Source: JANQEU01 sp965228045 (GTDB taxonomy: Bacteria; Bacteroidota; Bacteroidia; Cytophagales; Cyclobacteriaceae). Taken from it: DNA of 64,000 bases. The position numbers were made by a program, and so were the translations under genes. The notes beneath the pieces were generated by a model. That model made no database searches and was not told where the DNA came from. It worked only from the letters and a program-made list of their open reading frames with translations. Within the stretch, counting starts at the first letter, position 1. Every line of letters begins with the position of its first letter. The DNA lies in contig OZ245789.1 in NCBI GenBank assembly GCA_965228045.1, forward strand, positions 3,658,001 through 3,722,000, given 5' to 3'. Of the stretch, positions 16,448 through 25,551 are shown piece after piece.

Positions 16448-18882
16448 TCCTTATCCGTCAAACTATTTTTTGACCTTAATGTGAAAATAGTAGTGGCTAA
16501 TATCATTATAGCTATCAATATGAAACTACCTGTCTGTATGGGTATTCCAAACTTAATGGAAGGTGGATCATATTCGAAGACAATCTCATGATTACCCGCC
16601 GGTATTTTTAATCCTCTAAGCAGGTAATTGACTCTAATATGCTCTACCTCCTCTCCGTCAAGATAAGCCTGCCATCCAGGTTGATAATAGATTTCAGAAA
16701 ACACTGCAAACTCATCGTTGGAAGATTCGAATTGATACTTCAGGACTTCCGGATGGTAATCCATCAAACCTATCCGACCACTTCCTGCAAACGAGCCATT
16801 TGTTCCTTGCAAATAGCCAGAAAACCGTTTATCATAAACCGCCTCATCTCCAATATTTACGCTCTCTAAGGCATTAAATTCTTCATTTGCATCATTCACT
16901 TCAGTTATTGATTTTACCAACCATGCGTTGCCTAAAGCCTGATTATTTCTTTGAGCTTGTGGTTGATTCTCCGATCCATTCACTATAAAATACTTCGAAT
17001 TAAGCATTGACAACACTCCCCGGTGCCCTTTTGAAATGTAGCCCTCTATCACCTCCTGATACCTTTGTAATTTTATTGCACTATATCCTCCTACTGAAAA
17101 ATGGTGGTAAGAAGTGAGACCATCACCCGTAATATTTCTCGTGGTATTAAATACTCTATAATAGGATTCGTCTTGAAGTATCGTCTGATCCGCGGGAGTT
17201 ATTGGTATTTGCTGCATTGCGCTTGACCTATTTACCACAAAATCATCGTGACCCAAATATCTACGATCCACAGGTAGCAAGTCAATAATGATTAAGATCA
17301 AAAACACTATATAAAATTGACTCCTACTTAATTTACCGACAAACCAAAACCAGAACGCAACAGAAACGGCAGCCAATAGCGCCAATCCTCGAAAAATATC
17401 GGCATTAAACAGTGAAATTCTGTCGTCAATCAAAGCATTTAAAAGCCACCCCGGGTAACCGTAAGAGCCATCATGGGCACCCTCAAAATCGAAAAATGCC
17501 TTCTTGAAAATTAGCCAGAACAGCAGGAGCCCGGAAACTATGATCAAAGACCTCATTAAAATCTTCTTTATGTCACCCGCTTTCAAACCCCCACTTACAA
17601 TTTTATCAAGTGCCATAAATCCAAACATCGGAAAGATCAATTGAGGAATCGCGATGATCATAGTTACCGATCTAAATTTATTGTATAACGGCACGTTGTA
17701 AAAAAACAACTCTGAGAACCAAAGAGCGTTTTTCCCCATAGATAGCAGAAGGGATATTACAACCAAAACCAATCCCCAAACAAGAAGCTTTCGATCCAAT
17801 ACGAAGAGCGAGACAGCAAATAGTCCTACGATCAAAATTCCAAAATAAATTGCACCTTGAGTAAATGGTTGATCGCCCCAATACAAAGGTACCCGGCTCA
17901 ATACCGAATTGATTTGATTTTCACCCATTCCATTAGTCCTTAAAACCTGGGCCATTTTGGAGTCGTCCTCCAGTTCTTCGCCGCTAGCACCTCCGTGAAA
18001 ATAAGGAATCATTATAGTGAAAATCTCCGCAACTCCGTTACTCCAATTTAACGCATAATCAATGTCAAGTCCGGAGCTAGAAGATCTGTTAGAATCGACA
18101 GACGATGAGGTTAATTCTGAGCCACCCCTGTTAGACGCCTGTCCATACTCGTAAACTTTCCATAATCGCGGGATATTTCCACCAACAGCCAGAAAAGCGG
18201 CAATTAATAAAATTACTGATCCTTTGATAAATGTATTAAACTGACCAGCTTTTACTAGGTCCCAGGCCATGATGATTGCGTAGACAATCAACATTATTAA
18301 TAGATAGTAACTAATCTGAATGTGATAATAGTATATATGAAAACCTAGTAATACAGTTGTCAACAACAAACTCTGAAGATATTTTCGAGAATATGCCAAT
18401 ATTGCACCAGCCAATACCGGTGCCATAAAAGCTATTGCGTATACCTTGTTATCATGACCAACTTCAATACTTATTATATTAAAACTGCTAAAGGCAAAAG
18501 CTAAAGCCGCTATTCCCGAAAGCCAGTTATTTACACCTAAGGTTATCATCAAAATGTAAAATCCTAGGTACAACCATAACATTATGACAACCGGTTGTGG
18601 AAGCCAAAAAAATATTGATTTATTAATAGAGAAATGATTCTTTAAAGATCCATTCTGCAATGGCATTCCCGAAAACTGCACATTTGACCAATGAATTTCT
18701 TCTCCCATATCTCGATACTCATTCAACTCGCTTAAGGTACCAGCCAACTGCACATTATCGCTCTGGACAAGCGTCTTCCCTTCATACAACGGGAAAAAAT
18801 AAATGCTCACAATAATGAAATAAATCAGAAATGGAACCAGGTGAGGAAGGATTTTCTTAATGATGTCTTTGGCTTTATCCAT
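16444..18882 (-). CDS. YfhO-family multi-pass membrane protein
   Basis: About 812 aa from the chosen ATG at 18882. A longer frame starts at a TTG at 18897, but MDKAKDIIKKILPHL is the better start because it leads straight into the first membrane span. Roughly a dozen or more spans fill the first two thirds, with the motif LFPLYEGKTL-like 'FFPLYEGKT' in the first periplasmic loop. The C-terminal 200 residues form a periplasmic beta-rich domain ending YYQPGWQAYLDGEEV and one last span. YfhO proteins belong to the GT-C-like group and in Firmicutes act in lipoteichoic acid glycosylation; in Bacteroidota the substrate is unknown. It is convergent with the GT4 gene and divergent from pfkA. Confidence 0.85.
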   Translation of the reverse strand: MDKAKDIIKKILPHLVPFLIYFIIVSIYFFPLYEGKTLVQSDNVQLAGTLSELNEYRDMGEEIHWSNVQFSGMPLQNGSLKNHFSINKSIFFWLPQPVVIMLWLYLGFYILMITLGVNNWLSGIAALAFAFSSFNIISIEVGHDNKVYAIAFMAPVLAGAILAYSRKYLQSLLLTTVLLGFHIYYYHIQISYYLLIMLIVYAIIMAWDLVKAGQFNTFIKGSVILLIAAFLAVGGNIPRLWKVYEYGQASNRGGSELTSSSVDSNRSSSSGLDIDYALNWSNGVAEIFTIMIPYFHGGASGEELEDDSKMAQVLRTNGMGENQINSVLSRVPLYWGDQPFTQGAIYFGILIVGLFAVSLFVLDRKLLVWGLVLVVISLLLSMGKNALWFSELFFYNVPLYNKFRSVTMIIAIPQLIFPMFGFMALDKIVSGGLKAGDIKKILMRSLIIVSGLLLFWLIFKKAFFDFEGAHDGSYGYPGWLLNALIDDRISLFNADIFRGLALLAAVSVAFWFWFVGKLSRSQFYIVFLILIIIDLLPVDRRYLGHDDFVVNRSSAMQQIPITPADQTILQDESYYRVFNTTRNITGDGLTSYHHFSVGGYSAIKLQRYQEVIEGYISKGHRGVLSMLNSKYFIVNGSENQPQAQRNNQALGNAWLVKSITEVNDANEEFNALESVNIGDEAVYDKRFSGYLQGTNGSFAGSGRIGLMDYHPEVLKYQFESSNDEFAVFSEIYYQPGWQAYLDGEEVEHIRVNYLLRGLKIPAGNHEIVFEYDPPSIKFGIPIQTGSFILIAIMILATTIFTLRSKNSLTDKD

Positions 18883-18996
18883 ATGTGGGGATTTCAAAAA
18901 AGAATAATGGTTCTGTATTATAGCCGTGCAAATTATTTGGTAAATTGCCGCGATTTAAGGCAAATAAACAACATCCCCATTAATTTATAAGTCTAT

Positions 18997-19965
18997 ATGA
19001 AGAGTATTGGTGTTTTTACATCGGGAGGGGATGCCCCCGGAATGAACGCTTGTGTCAGATCAGTAGTCCGAAATGCCCTTTACCTGGGTATGGATGTCTA
19101 TGGTATAAAGTACGGGTATAACGGTATGATATCCGGCGACATCTATAAAATGAAGTCGTACTCCGTCAGCAACATAGTGCAAAAGGGAGGTACAATACTA
19201 AAAAGCGCAAGAAGTAAGGATTTCATGACTCCCGAAGGAAGAAAGAAAGCCTACGATCAACTAAGCAAAAGAGGGATAGAGGGTCTGGTAGCCATTGGAG
19301 GTGATGGAACATTCACCGGCGCCAACATCTTCCATGAAGAGTTTGGGATACCTGTTGTAGGTGCTCCGGGTACGATAGACAACGACCTTTACGGAAGTGA
19401 TTTTACAATTGGGTTTGACACTGCAGTAAACACAGCGCTTGACGCAATAGACAAAATCAGAGACACAGCCAATTCCCATGATCGTGTGTTCTTTGTTGAG
19501 GTTATGGGGCGTAAAACCGGCTATATTGCCATACAATGTGGTATAGGTGGAGGTGCGGAATTTGTAATGGTACCGGAGACCTCAACCACGATCAAAGACG
19601 TAATAGAAACCCTAAAAAAAGGACGGGATAGTCAAAAAACCTCCTCAATAGTCGTTGTTGCCGAGGGAGGAGATGAGGGAAGCGCGTTAGAAGTAGCCCA
19701 AAAAGTAATGACGGAAATCCCGGAGCTCGACATACGGGTCACTAACCTTGGACACATTCAGCGCGGTGGATCACCAACTTCCTTTGACAGAATTTTAGCA
19801 AGCAGACTCGGCATGGCCGCCGTAGAGCATCTGGTAAATGGTAAGTCCGGTATGGTAGGTGTAATTGATGATAAAATCTCCTTTACCAGCTTCAAACTGG
19901 CTATTTCTAAAACCAAACCTATCAACCAGGAGTTGATGCGCCTTGTGAAAATTTTAAGTATTTAG
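18997..19965 (+). CDS. pfkA: ATP-dependent 6-phosphofructokinase
   Basis: PfkA phosphorylates fructose-6-phosphate to fructose-1,6-bisphosphate, the committed step of glycolysis. The 322-aa length is that of the bacterial PfkA group. Visible motifs are TSGGDAPGMN at 8-17, GGDGT at 101-105 and PGTIDND at 124-130. The Gly in GGDGT and the PGTIDND form, instead of GGDDT and KTIDND, indicate ATP rather than pyrophosphate as phosphoryl donor. Its 3' end overlaps convergent miaA by 12 bp. Pyruvate kinase, the other regulated glycolytic kinase, is 7 kb away. Confidence 0.96.
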   Translation: MKSIGVFTSGGDAPGMNACVRSVVRNALYLGMDVYGIKYGYNGMISGDIYKMKSYSVSNIVQKGGTILKSARSKDFMTPEGRKKAYDQLSKRGIEGLVAIGGDGTFTGANIFHEEFGIPVVGAPGTIDNDLYGSDFTIGFDTAVNTALDAIDKIRDTANSHDRVFFVEVMGRKTGYIAIQCGIGGGAEFVMVPETSTTIKDVIETLKKGRDSQKTSSIVVVAEGGDEGSALEVAQKVMTEIPELDIRVTNLGHIQRGGSPTSFDRILASRLGMAAVEHLVNGKSGMVGVIDDKISFTSFKLAISKTKPINQELMRLVKILSI

Positions 19966-20862
19966 CCACAGCGCTAATTCGCGTTTCAGATCATCAAACT
20001 CTCGGTGATCGAACCAGGAAATCTCTTTATGTTTTTTGAACCAGGTCATCTGACGCTTGGCATACTGGCGGGTATTTATTTTGATCTCCTCTGCCAATTC
20101 TGATTTTCCAAGCTTACCGTCAAAATGCTCAAAACACTCTTTGTAACCTACCGTGCGAAGCGCATTCTTATTGCGATATTCTTGTAAAGAATGGGCCTCA
20201 TCTATCAGACCGGCTTGTATCATTTGGTCCACTCGCAGGTTGATTCGGTTTTTTAGATCTTCTCTTTCTCTATGAATTCCTATAGTAATGTGATCAAACA
20301 CCCTTTCCTTTCTCGAGCCTCTCCTAAATTCTGAAAAAGGCTTGCCAGATGCCCTGATCACTTCTAAAGCCCTGATAACCCTTGCATGATTGTTTCTGTC
20401 CACCTCCTCATAATAGTCAGGATCTCTGGAATTCAGTTCTTCCAGAAGACCCTTTAAACCCCTGTCATTAAACTCTTTATTCAGTTGATGCCTTACTTCC
20501 ATTGGAACATTCGGCATTGGATTAAATCCAAAAAGCAAAGCATTGATGTACATGCCCGAACCACCTACAAGAACTATGGTGTCCCTCCTTTTAAAATATT
20601 CCGTAAGAAAATCTATCCCCTCTTGCTCGTAAATCCCAGCACTGTAGGTATCAGTCACCGACAAATTATCAATGAAGTGATGCTTAACCTTTGATAATTG
20701 TTCAGGTGTTGGTTTTGCAGTACCAATGCTCATCTCCCGATAGAATTGCCTGGCATCCGCTGAAATGATCTCACAACCCAGCTCCAGAGCCAATTCTATA
20801 GCTATATCTGTTTTGCCAACGGCAGTCGGCCCCACAATGGAAATTAGTTTAGGTTGTCCCAT
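19954..20862 (-). CDS. miaA: tRNA dimethylallyltransferase
   Basis: MiaA transfers a dimethylallyl group to N6 of A37 in tRNAs reading UNN codons. The 302-aa protein has the P-loop GPTAVGKT at 11-18, the ISADARQFYREMSIGTAKP substrate segment near 34-52 and the LVGGSGMYI motif at about 98-106. The C-terminal RQYAKRQMTWFK stretch is diagnostic of the family. It is divergent from the hybrid histidine kinase, with only 36 bp between the likely start codons, so each promoter must extend into the other gene. Confidence 0.96.
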   Translation of the reverse strand: MGQPKLISIVGPTAVGKTDIAIELALELGCEIISADARQFYREMSIGTAKPTPEQLSKVKHHFIDNLSVTDTYSAGIYEQEGIDFLTEYFKRRDTIVLVGGSGMYINALLFGFNPMPNVPMEVRHQLNKEFNDRGLKGLLEELNSRDPDYYEEVDRNNHARVIRALEVIRASGKPFSEFRRGSRKERVFDHITIGIHREREDLKNRINLRVDQMIQAGLIDEAHSLQEYRNKNALRTVGYKECFEHFDGKLGKSELAEEIKINTRQYAKRQMTWFKKHKEISWFDHREFDDLKRELALWLNT

Positions 20863-20898
20863 ACACCTGACTTGAAATAATTGGGTAAATTTAAATTG

Positions 20899-23800
20899 AT
20901 GGAGTCGTCATTGGAGGAAACATCTGAATTAAAGGAAGAAATCTCACGATTGAGAGAGAAACTTGATCTGAAAAATAAGGACTATGAGACTTTAAAATCA
21001 CGAAATGAAGATCAGTTACAACATCTGTTTCACAATTCAAATGACCTGATCCTCATATTCGATAAAAGCAGCCACATTCAGTTTGTAAATGAATCATGGA
21101 GATACAAACTGGGCTATCTTGAAAAAGATTTACAGAACCTGTCCCTCCGGAAATTAATACATCCGGACCAATGGTCAAGGACTCAAGAAATCATTGCAGA
21201 CCTTTCCCCCGATACCAAATCTTCCCGATTAGAAACTGTCCTGCTAAACAGTCATGGACGAAGTATCTACGTTTCAGGACAAATAAACTGCCTTTTTGAG
21301 GGTCAAACTCCATATGAATATACAGGAGTCTTCTATGATACTTCCGAAAAAATACGTACCGAAAGCGTTCAGAAGTTGTTTTTTAGCATCGCGACCCTGA
21401 CTCATCAGTCTGAGAATCTAAGTAAGTTCTATGATCTGATATATAAAGAGTTATCTAATCATTTAAAAATCAGAAATTTCTGCATTGCCGTAAAGAATAC
21501 CAGCAAAATCGAATATCCTTTTAGAGTGTCTGAGGGAGAAGAGAAATCCAGTGTCATTGATGATCTTTTAACCGACTATACACTCGAGATCAACAAACCC
21601 ATGATCATCTACGGTGAAGGAATCAGGAAAATAGCCGAACAAAGGAATAAAAAGATTGGTGAAAACTTCCCCAAAATCTGGTTAGGTGTTCCCATTCATG
21701 CCGGCACGGACCTAAAAGGGGTAATGATGATGTATTCGTTCATCGATCAATCCATTTTCAATCATAAAGACCTTGAGCTGCTTGATTTTATCTCAGGTCA
21801 GGTAAGCCTGGCTCTTGAAAGAAAGTCCAATCAGGAGAAAATCGAAGAACAATCTGCACGAATCAAAGCCATCTTTGACAGCAGCACTCATAAGATCTGG
21901 TCGATAAATCGAAAATTACAATTCACCTCATTCAACGAAAACTTTGAATCTGCCCTTGCAAAGTACTTTGGCAAAAAACCCGCGGTTGGTACCAAATTGA
22001 AAAGTACAGGTGTCCATGGAGAAAAGCATTTTGGCAACCTGCTTTCTGAGAAATACATGCAGGCCTTTGAAGGACGAAATGTCAATTTCCAAACTGAAAT
22101 ACTAACTGAGGGTAAAGAAAGAGTTTGGTGGGATATTTTTTTGAATCCCATATTTCTGCCTAATGGCAAAATTCAGGAGCTCTCGGCTATTGCCAATGAC
22201 ATTACCGAAAAAAGAAAGGCGGATCAGGTCATAAAAGAAAGCGAGGAAAAATTCAGAAACATTTTCGAATCTTTCCAGGACATCTATTTCCGCTGTGACC
22301 TTAATGGCGTCATAAGTATGGTCAGTCCTTCTATTCGGGAAGTATTGGGGTATGAGCCGGAATCAGTATTGGGCAACAATATAGAGGGTTATTTCATCTC
22401 GAAAAAAGCGACTAAAAACCTTGTGATCAAACTTTTGAAGAATCAGAAAGTCAAAAACTTTGAAGGTGAAGTCAAAACCAAAAAGGGGAGGCAAATTCAG
22501 TTTTTATGCAATATCAGATTAATTACAGCTGGTCCTTCCGGTCACTCAGAAATTGAAGGAGTGGCCAGGGACGTTACCCAACTGAAGTCAGCAAACAAAG
22601 AACTCCAAATGGCCAAGGACCTGGCCGAAAAATCATTAAGAGTGAAGGAAAGGTTCCTGGCAAACATGAGTCACGAAATCCGTACCCCCATGAATGGGAT
22701 TATCGGTATGATCGATCTATTGGGTTCTACAGATCTGGATGAGGAACAATCAGATTACATCCGAACCATTAAAAAATCATCAGACAATCTGCTTAATATC
22801 CTGAATGACATCCTGGATCTGTCCAAAATAGAGGCAGGCAAAATGGAACTTAGGCAGGAACCAGTGAATCTTGTAGAAACTTTCGAGAAGATTTATGATC
22901 TCTACTCCCAACAGGCCTACCTGAATGAAACGAATTTGTATTACCATCTGGATGACCGATTGCCGGATTATGTGCTGGCAGATGAGACTAGATTGATTCA
23001 GGTCATTTCAAATCTGACAAATAATGCAATAAAATTTTCGGACAAAAGAGGCACAATTAATCTTAGCATAGTTGTCATAAATGAGTCAAAGTCGGGTTAT
23101 GAATTTAAAGTCACGGTAAAGGATTCCGGCATCGGCATTGATCCAAAGGATCAGGGAAAGCTATTCCAGAGTTTTAATCAGATCGACAATGCCGACAATA
23201 AGCAGTATGGAGGTACAGGGTTAGGATTAGCCATTTCCAAACAACTAGTGACCTCAATGAAAGGAGGTATCGGAGTGGTCTCCACCCCGGGATTTGGTAG
23301 CACTTTCTGGTTTACTTTCAAAGCCAAAAAAGTGAAGACCCTTCCGGAAATTTCTAAACGGACGGAGGAAAGTCTGAATCAGCAGTTTATTGATTCACAA
23401 CCTAAAGTGCTTCTGGTAGATGACAATGACATCAACCGTCGGGTAGCTTCACAGATTTTGAGTAAGGCGGGATGCAAGGTTACCGATGCACCTAATGGTC
23501 GATCCGCTCTACAAATACTACAAGCAGCTACATTTGACCTGATTTTTATGGATATCCAAATGCCCGAAATGGATGGTGTCGAGACCACCCGTAAGATCCG
23601 CGAAATGAAGATAAAGGAAGTCCCTCCCATCATTGCAATGACTGCTTACAGCATGGAAGATGACCGTGATAAGTTCTTAAAACAAGGACTTGACGATTAC
23701 CTGGCTAAACCAATTAAAAGTACACTGTTGGTTGAAAAGGTCAAAAATTGGACAAGGTTTGAGGCAAAAGCAGTGGATAGTCAGGTTTTTAAGGAGCATA

Positions 23801-24150
23801 CGGAAGATCTGATCATCAACCAAAACACACTAAATCAGCTCCACAAGTATGGAGGAAGTGATCTGATAGAAAGTGTGCTAGGTGATTTTGACAATGAAGC
23901 GGCCGAGTTCATTTCCAAATCCCAAAAGGCGCTTAAAGAAAAAAAATATGAGGATATTCAGAAATTCATGCATACCTTAAAAGGAAACTCTGGCACGCTC
24001 GGCATCGAGCGATTGTCAAAACAAGCCACGATTGTGGAAAAGCAATTAAAAGAAAATAAATTTGACCAATTGGACTCCCAACTAGACCATTTGAAAAAAG
24101 CGTTTGATGAATTTAGAGACAACTATAAAAATCTTTTGACAAATGAGTAA
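20899..24150 (+). CDS. Hybrid sensor histidine kinase with PAS, GAF, receiver and Hpt domains
   Basis: About 1083 aa from the ATG at 20899; a TTG six codons upstream (20881) is also in frame. In order: a short coiled coil, a PAS domain, a GAF-like domain, two further PAS domains, and HisKA with FLANMSHEIRTPMNGIIGM and phospho-acceptor His near residue 592. Then come the HATPase with an N box and GGTGLGLAIS, a receiver with DIQMPEMDG (Asp near 885), and a C-terminal Hpt domain with MHTLKGNSG (His near 1025). No membrane span is seen, so it is a cytoplasmic sensor with a complete internal phosphorelay. It overlaps the next response-regulator gene by 8 bp, the likely partner. The ligand is unknown. 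Confidence 0.92.
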   Translation: MESSLEETSELKEEISRLREKLDLKNKDYETLKSRNEDQLQHLFHNSNDLILIFDKSSHIQFVNESWRYKLGYLEKDLQNLSLRKLIHPDQWSRTQEIIADLSPDTKSSRLETVLLNSHGRSIYVSGQINCLFEGQTPYEYTGVFYDTSEKIRTESVQKLFFSIATLTHQSENLSKFYDLIYKELSNHLKIRNFCIAVKNTSKIEYPFRVSEGEEKSSVIDDLLTDYTLEINKPMIIYGEGIRKIAEQRNKKIGENFPKIWLGVPIHAGTDLKGVMMMYSFIDQSIFNHKDLELLDFISGQVSLALERKSNQEKIEEQSARIKAIFDSSTHKIWSINRKLQFTSFNENFESALAKYFGKKPAVGTKLKSTGVHGEKHFGNLLSEKYMQAFEGRNVNFQTEILTEGKERVWWDIFLNPIFLPNGKIQELSAIANDITEKRKADQVIKESEEKFRNIFESFQDIYFRCDLNGVISMVSPSIREVLGYEPESVLGNNIEGYFISKKATKNLVIKLLKNQKVKNFEGEVKTKKGRQIQFLCNIRLITAGPSGHSEIEGVARDVTQLKSANKELQMAKDLAEKSLRVKERFLANMSHEIRTPMNGIIGMIDLLGSTDLDEEQSDYIRTIKKSSDNLLNILNDILDLSKIEAGKMELRQEPVNLVETFEKIYDLYSQQAYLNETNLYYHLDDRLPDYVLADETRLIQVISNLTNNAIKFSDKRGTINLSIVVINESKSGYEFKVTVKDSGIGIDPKDQGKLFQSFNQIDNADNKQYGGTGLGLAISKQLVTSMKGGIGVVSTPGFGSTFWFTFKAKKVKTLPEISKRTEESLNQQFIDSQPKVLLVDDNDINRRVASQILSKAGCKVTDAPNGRSALQILQAATFDLIFMDIQMPEMDGVETTRKIREMKIKEVPPIIAMTAYSMEDDRDKFLKQGLDDYLAKPIKSTLLVEKVKNWTRFEAKAVDSQVFKEHTEDLIINQNTLNQLHKYGGSDLIESVLGDFDNEAAEFISKSQKALKEKKYEDIQKFMHTLKGNSGTLGIERLSKQATIVEKQLKENKFDQLDSQLDHLKKAFDEFRDNYKNLLTNE

Positions 24151-24517
24151 AAAAATACTAGTCGCAGAGGATAGCTCCGTTATCCAAAACCTAACCAAAA
24201 GAATACTTTCCATTCAAAACTACCAGATCGATTCTGTTAAGAACGGCTCAGATGTTTTGAAGAAACTCGAAAGTGAAAAATTTGACCTTGTTCTTTTGGA
24301 CATCAATATGCCTGTAATGGACGGCGAGGAATGCGCTCGTCAGATCCGGGCTAATTCCAATCCTGACATAAAGGATATACCTATCATTGCCATCACAGGT
24401 AATGCAAAAAACTACAGTGTAGAAGACTTTAGAAAAATCGGAATAAATGACCTGCTGCCGAAACCATTGAATTACGACTCGATGGTGGACCTGGTGAATT
24501 CGTACCTGAAAAACTAA
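24143..24517 (+). CDS. Single-domain response regulator (receiver only)
   Basis: This 124-aa CheY-like protein carries acidic residues in ILVAEDSS, the phosphorylation site D53 in LLDINMPVMDG, the conserved Thr in IAITGNA and the Lys in LLPKPLN. There is no output domain. It overlaps the hybrid kinase by 8 bp and the following 91-aa gene by one base, implying translational coupling. It may receive phosphate from the kinase's Hpt domain and signal by protein-protein contact. Confidence 0.92.
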   Translation: MSKKILVAEDSSVIQNLTKRILSIQNYQIDSVKNGSDVLKKLESEKFDLVLLDINMPVMDGEECARQIRANSNPDIKDIPIIAITGNAKNYSVEDFRKIGINDLLPKPLNYDSMVDLVNSYLKN

Positions 24518-24792
24518 TGACCGTAAAGTATACCAATCATTTCCTGCACAAACTGGAAGATGTATTCAGTGAATCAGACTATATCCTGCGATATGAAAAA
24601 GGAAACTTCCAGTCTGGTTACTGCATACTGAACGAGAATAAAGTGGCTGTTGTCAACAAGTATTTTTCGCTTGAAGGTAAGATCAACAGCCTTATTGAGA
24701 TCCTGAGAACAGTATCAATGGACACATCTAATCTTAGCGTCAAAAACAAATCACTCCTTAATGAACTGAGGGAAAACCAGCTTCAGTTTTGA
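24517..24792 (+). CDS. Conserved-looking small protein of unknown function
   Basis: This 91-aa protein is not recognised. It is soluble, has no signal peptide, and looks like a short alpha/beta domain, with YCILNENKVAVVNKYFSLEGKINSLIEIL predicted as strands then a helix. It starts at ATG in a TAATG overlap with the response regulator. Its stop (TGA) overlaps the TTG start of the MBL hydrolase. Being locked between two coupled genes makes it a real gene. A role as adaptor or regulator in the same unit is possible but unsupported by any motif. Confidence 0.8.
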   Translation: MTVKYTNHFLHKLEDVFSESDYILRYEKGNFQSGYCILNENKVAVVNKYFSLEGKINSLIEILRTVSMDTSNLSVKNKSLLNELRENQLQF

Positions 24793-25550
24793 TAATTACT
24801 TTTCTTGGAACAGGTACTTCACAGGGTGTACCGGTAATCGGATGTGAGTGTGATGTCTGCCGGTCTTTAGATTTCAGAGACAAAAGGTTACGTACATCCG
24901 TGCACATCCAATCGGAAAACACCAGCGTGGTCATTGATACGGGTCCGGATTTCAGACAGCAGATGCTACGGGAAAGAATTAAGAAGGTGGATGCGGTGGT
25001 CTACACCCATGAGCACAAGGATCACACAGCAGGACTTGACGACATAAGGAGTTTTAATTTTTTGCAAAAAACCGACATACCCATTTACGGTAGAAAAAGT
25101 GTATTAAACCAGATTAAGAATGAGTTTTCCTACGCGTTTTCTGAAAAGAAATATCCGGGCACACCAGAAATAACTACTGTAGAAATCAATGAAGATCGCT
25201 TTGATATCAATGGCCTGGAATTTATTCCCATCGAAGTCATGCACTACAAGCTACCTGTTCTGGGCTTCAGGATTGGAGATTTTACTTACGTAACAGATGC
25301 AAACTCTATTCCGCCTGATCAGATCGAAAAAATCAAAGGTTCAAAGATTCTGGTATTGAATGCACTTCGAATTGAGCCTCATATCAGTCATTTTTCCCTG
25401 GAAGAGGCGATAGACATGGCAACAAAAATTGGTGCGGAAACTACCTATTTCACCCACATGAGTCATTTGATGGGAAGGCATTCGGAAGTGTCTGAAAAAC
25501 TGCCTGAAGGGATTATGCTGGCATGGGATGGTTTGAAGTTGGAAGTCTGA
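24789..25550 (+). CDS. MBL-fold metal-dependent hydrolase, PhnP-like
   Basis: This 253-aa metallo-beta-lactamase-fold protein has the metal-binding THEHKDH at 73-79, the first-strand FLGTGTSQGVPVIG, and a GCECDVC cluster (C19, C21, C24) as in PhnP-type phosphodiesterases. Late histidines occur in FTHMSHLMGRH. The family includes cyclic phosphodiesterases and tRNase Z relatives; the exact substrate is not known. The start is TTG, chosen because it overlaps the upstream stop as TTGA and no ATG is available before the conserved first strand. One base separates it from the NFACT gene. Confidence 0.9.
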   Translation: MIITFLGTGTSQGVPVIGCECDVCRSLDFRDKRLRTSVHIQSENTSVVIDTGPDFRQQMLRERIKKVDAVVYTHEHKDHTAGLDDIRSFNFLQKTDIPIYGRKSVLNQIKNEFSYAFSEKKYPGTPEITTVEINEDRFDINGLEFIPIEVMHYKLPVLGFRIGDFTYVTDANSIPPDQIEKIKGSKILVLNALRIEPHISHFSLEEAIDMATKIGAETTYFTHMSHLMGRHSEVSEKLPEGIMLAWDGLKLEV

Positions 25551-25551
25551 C

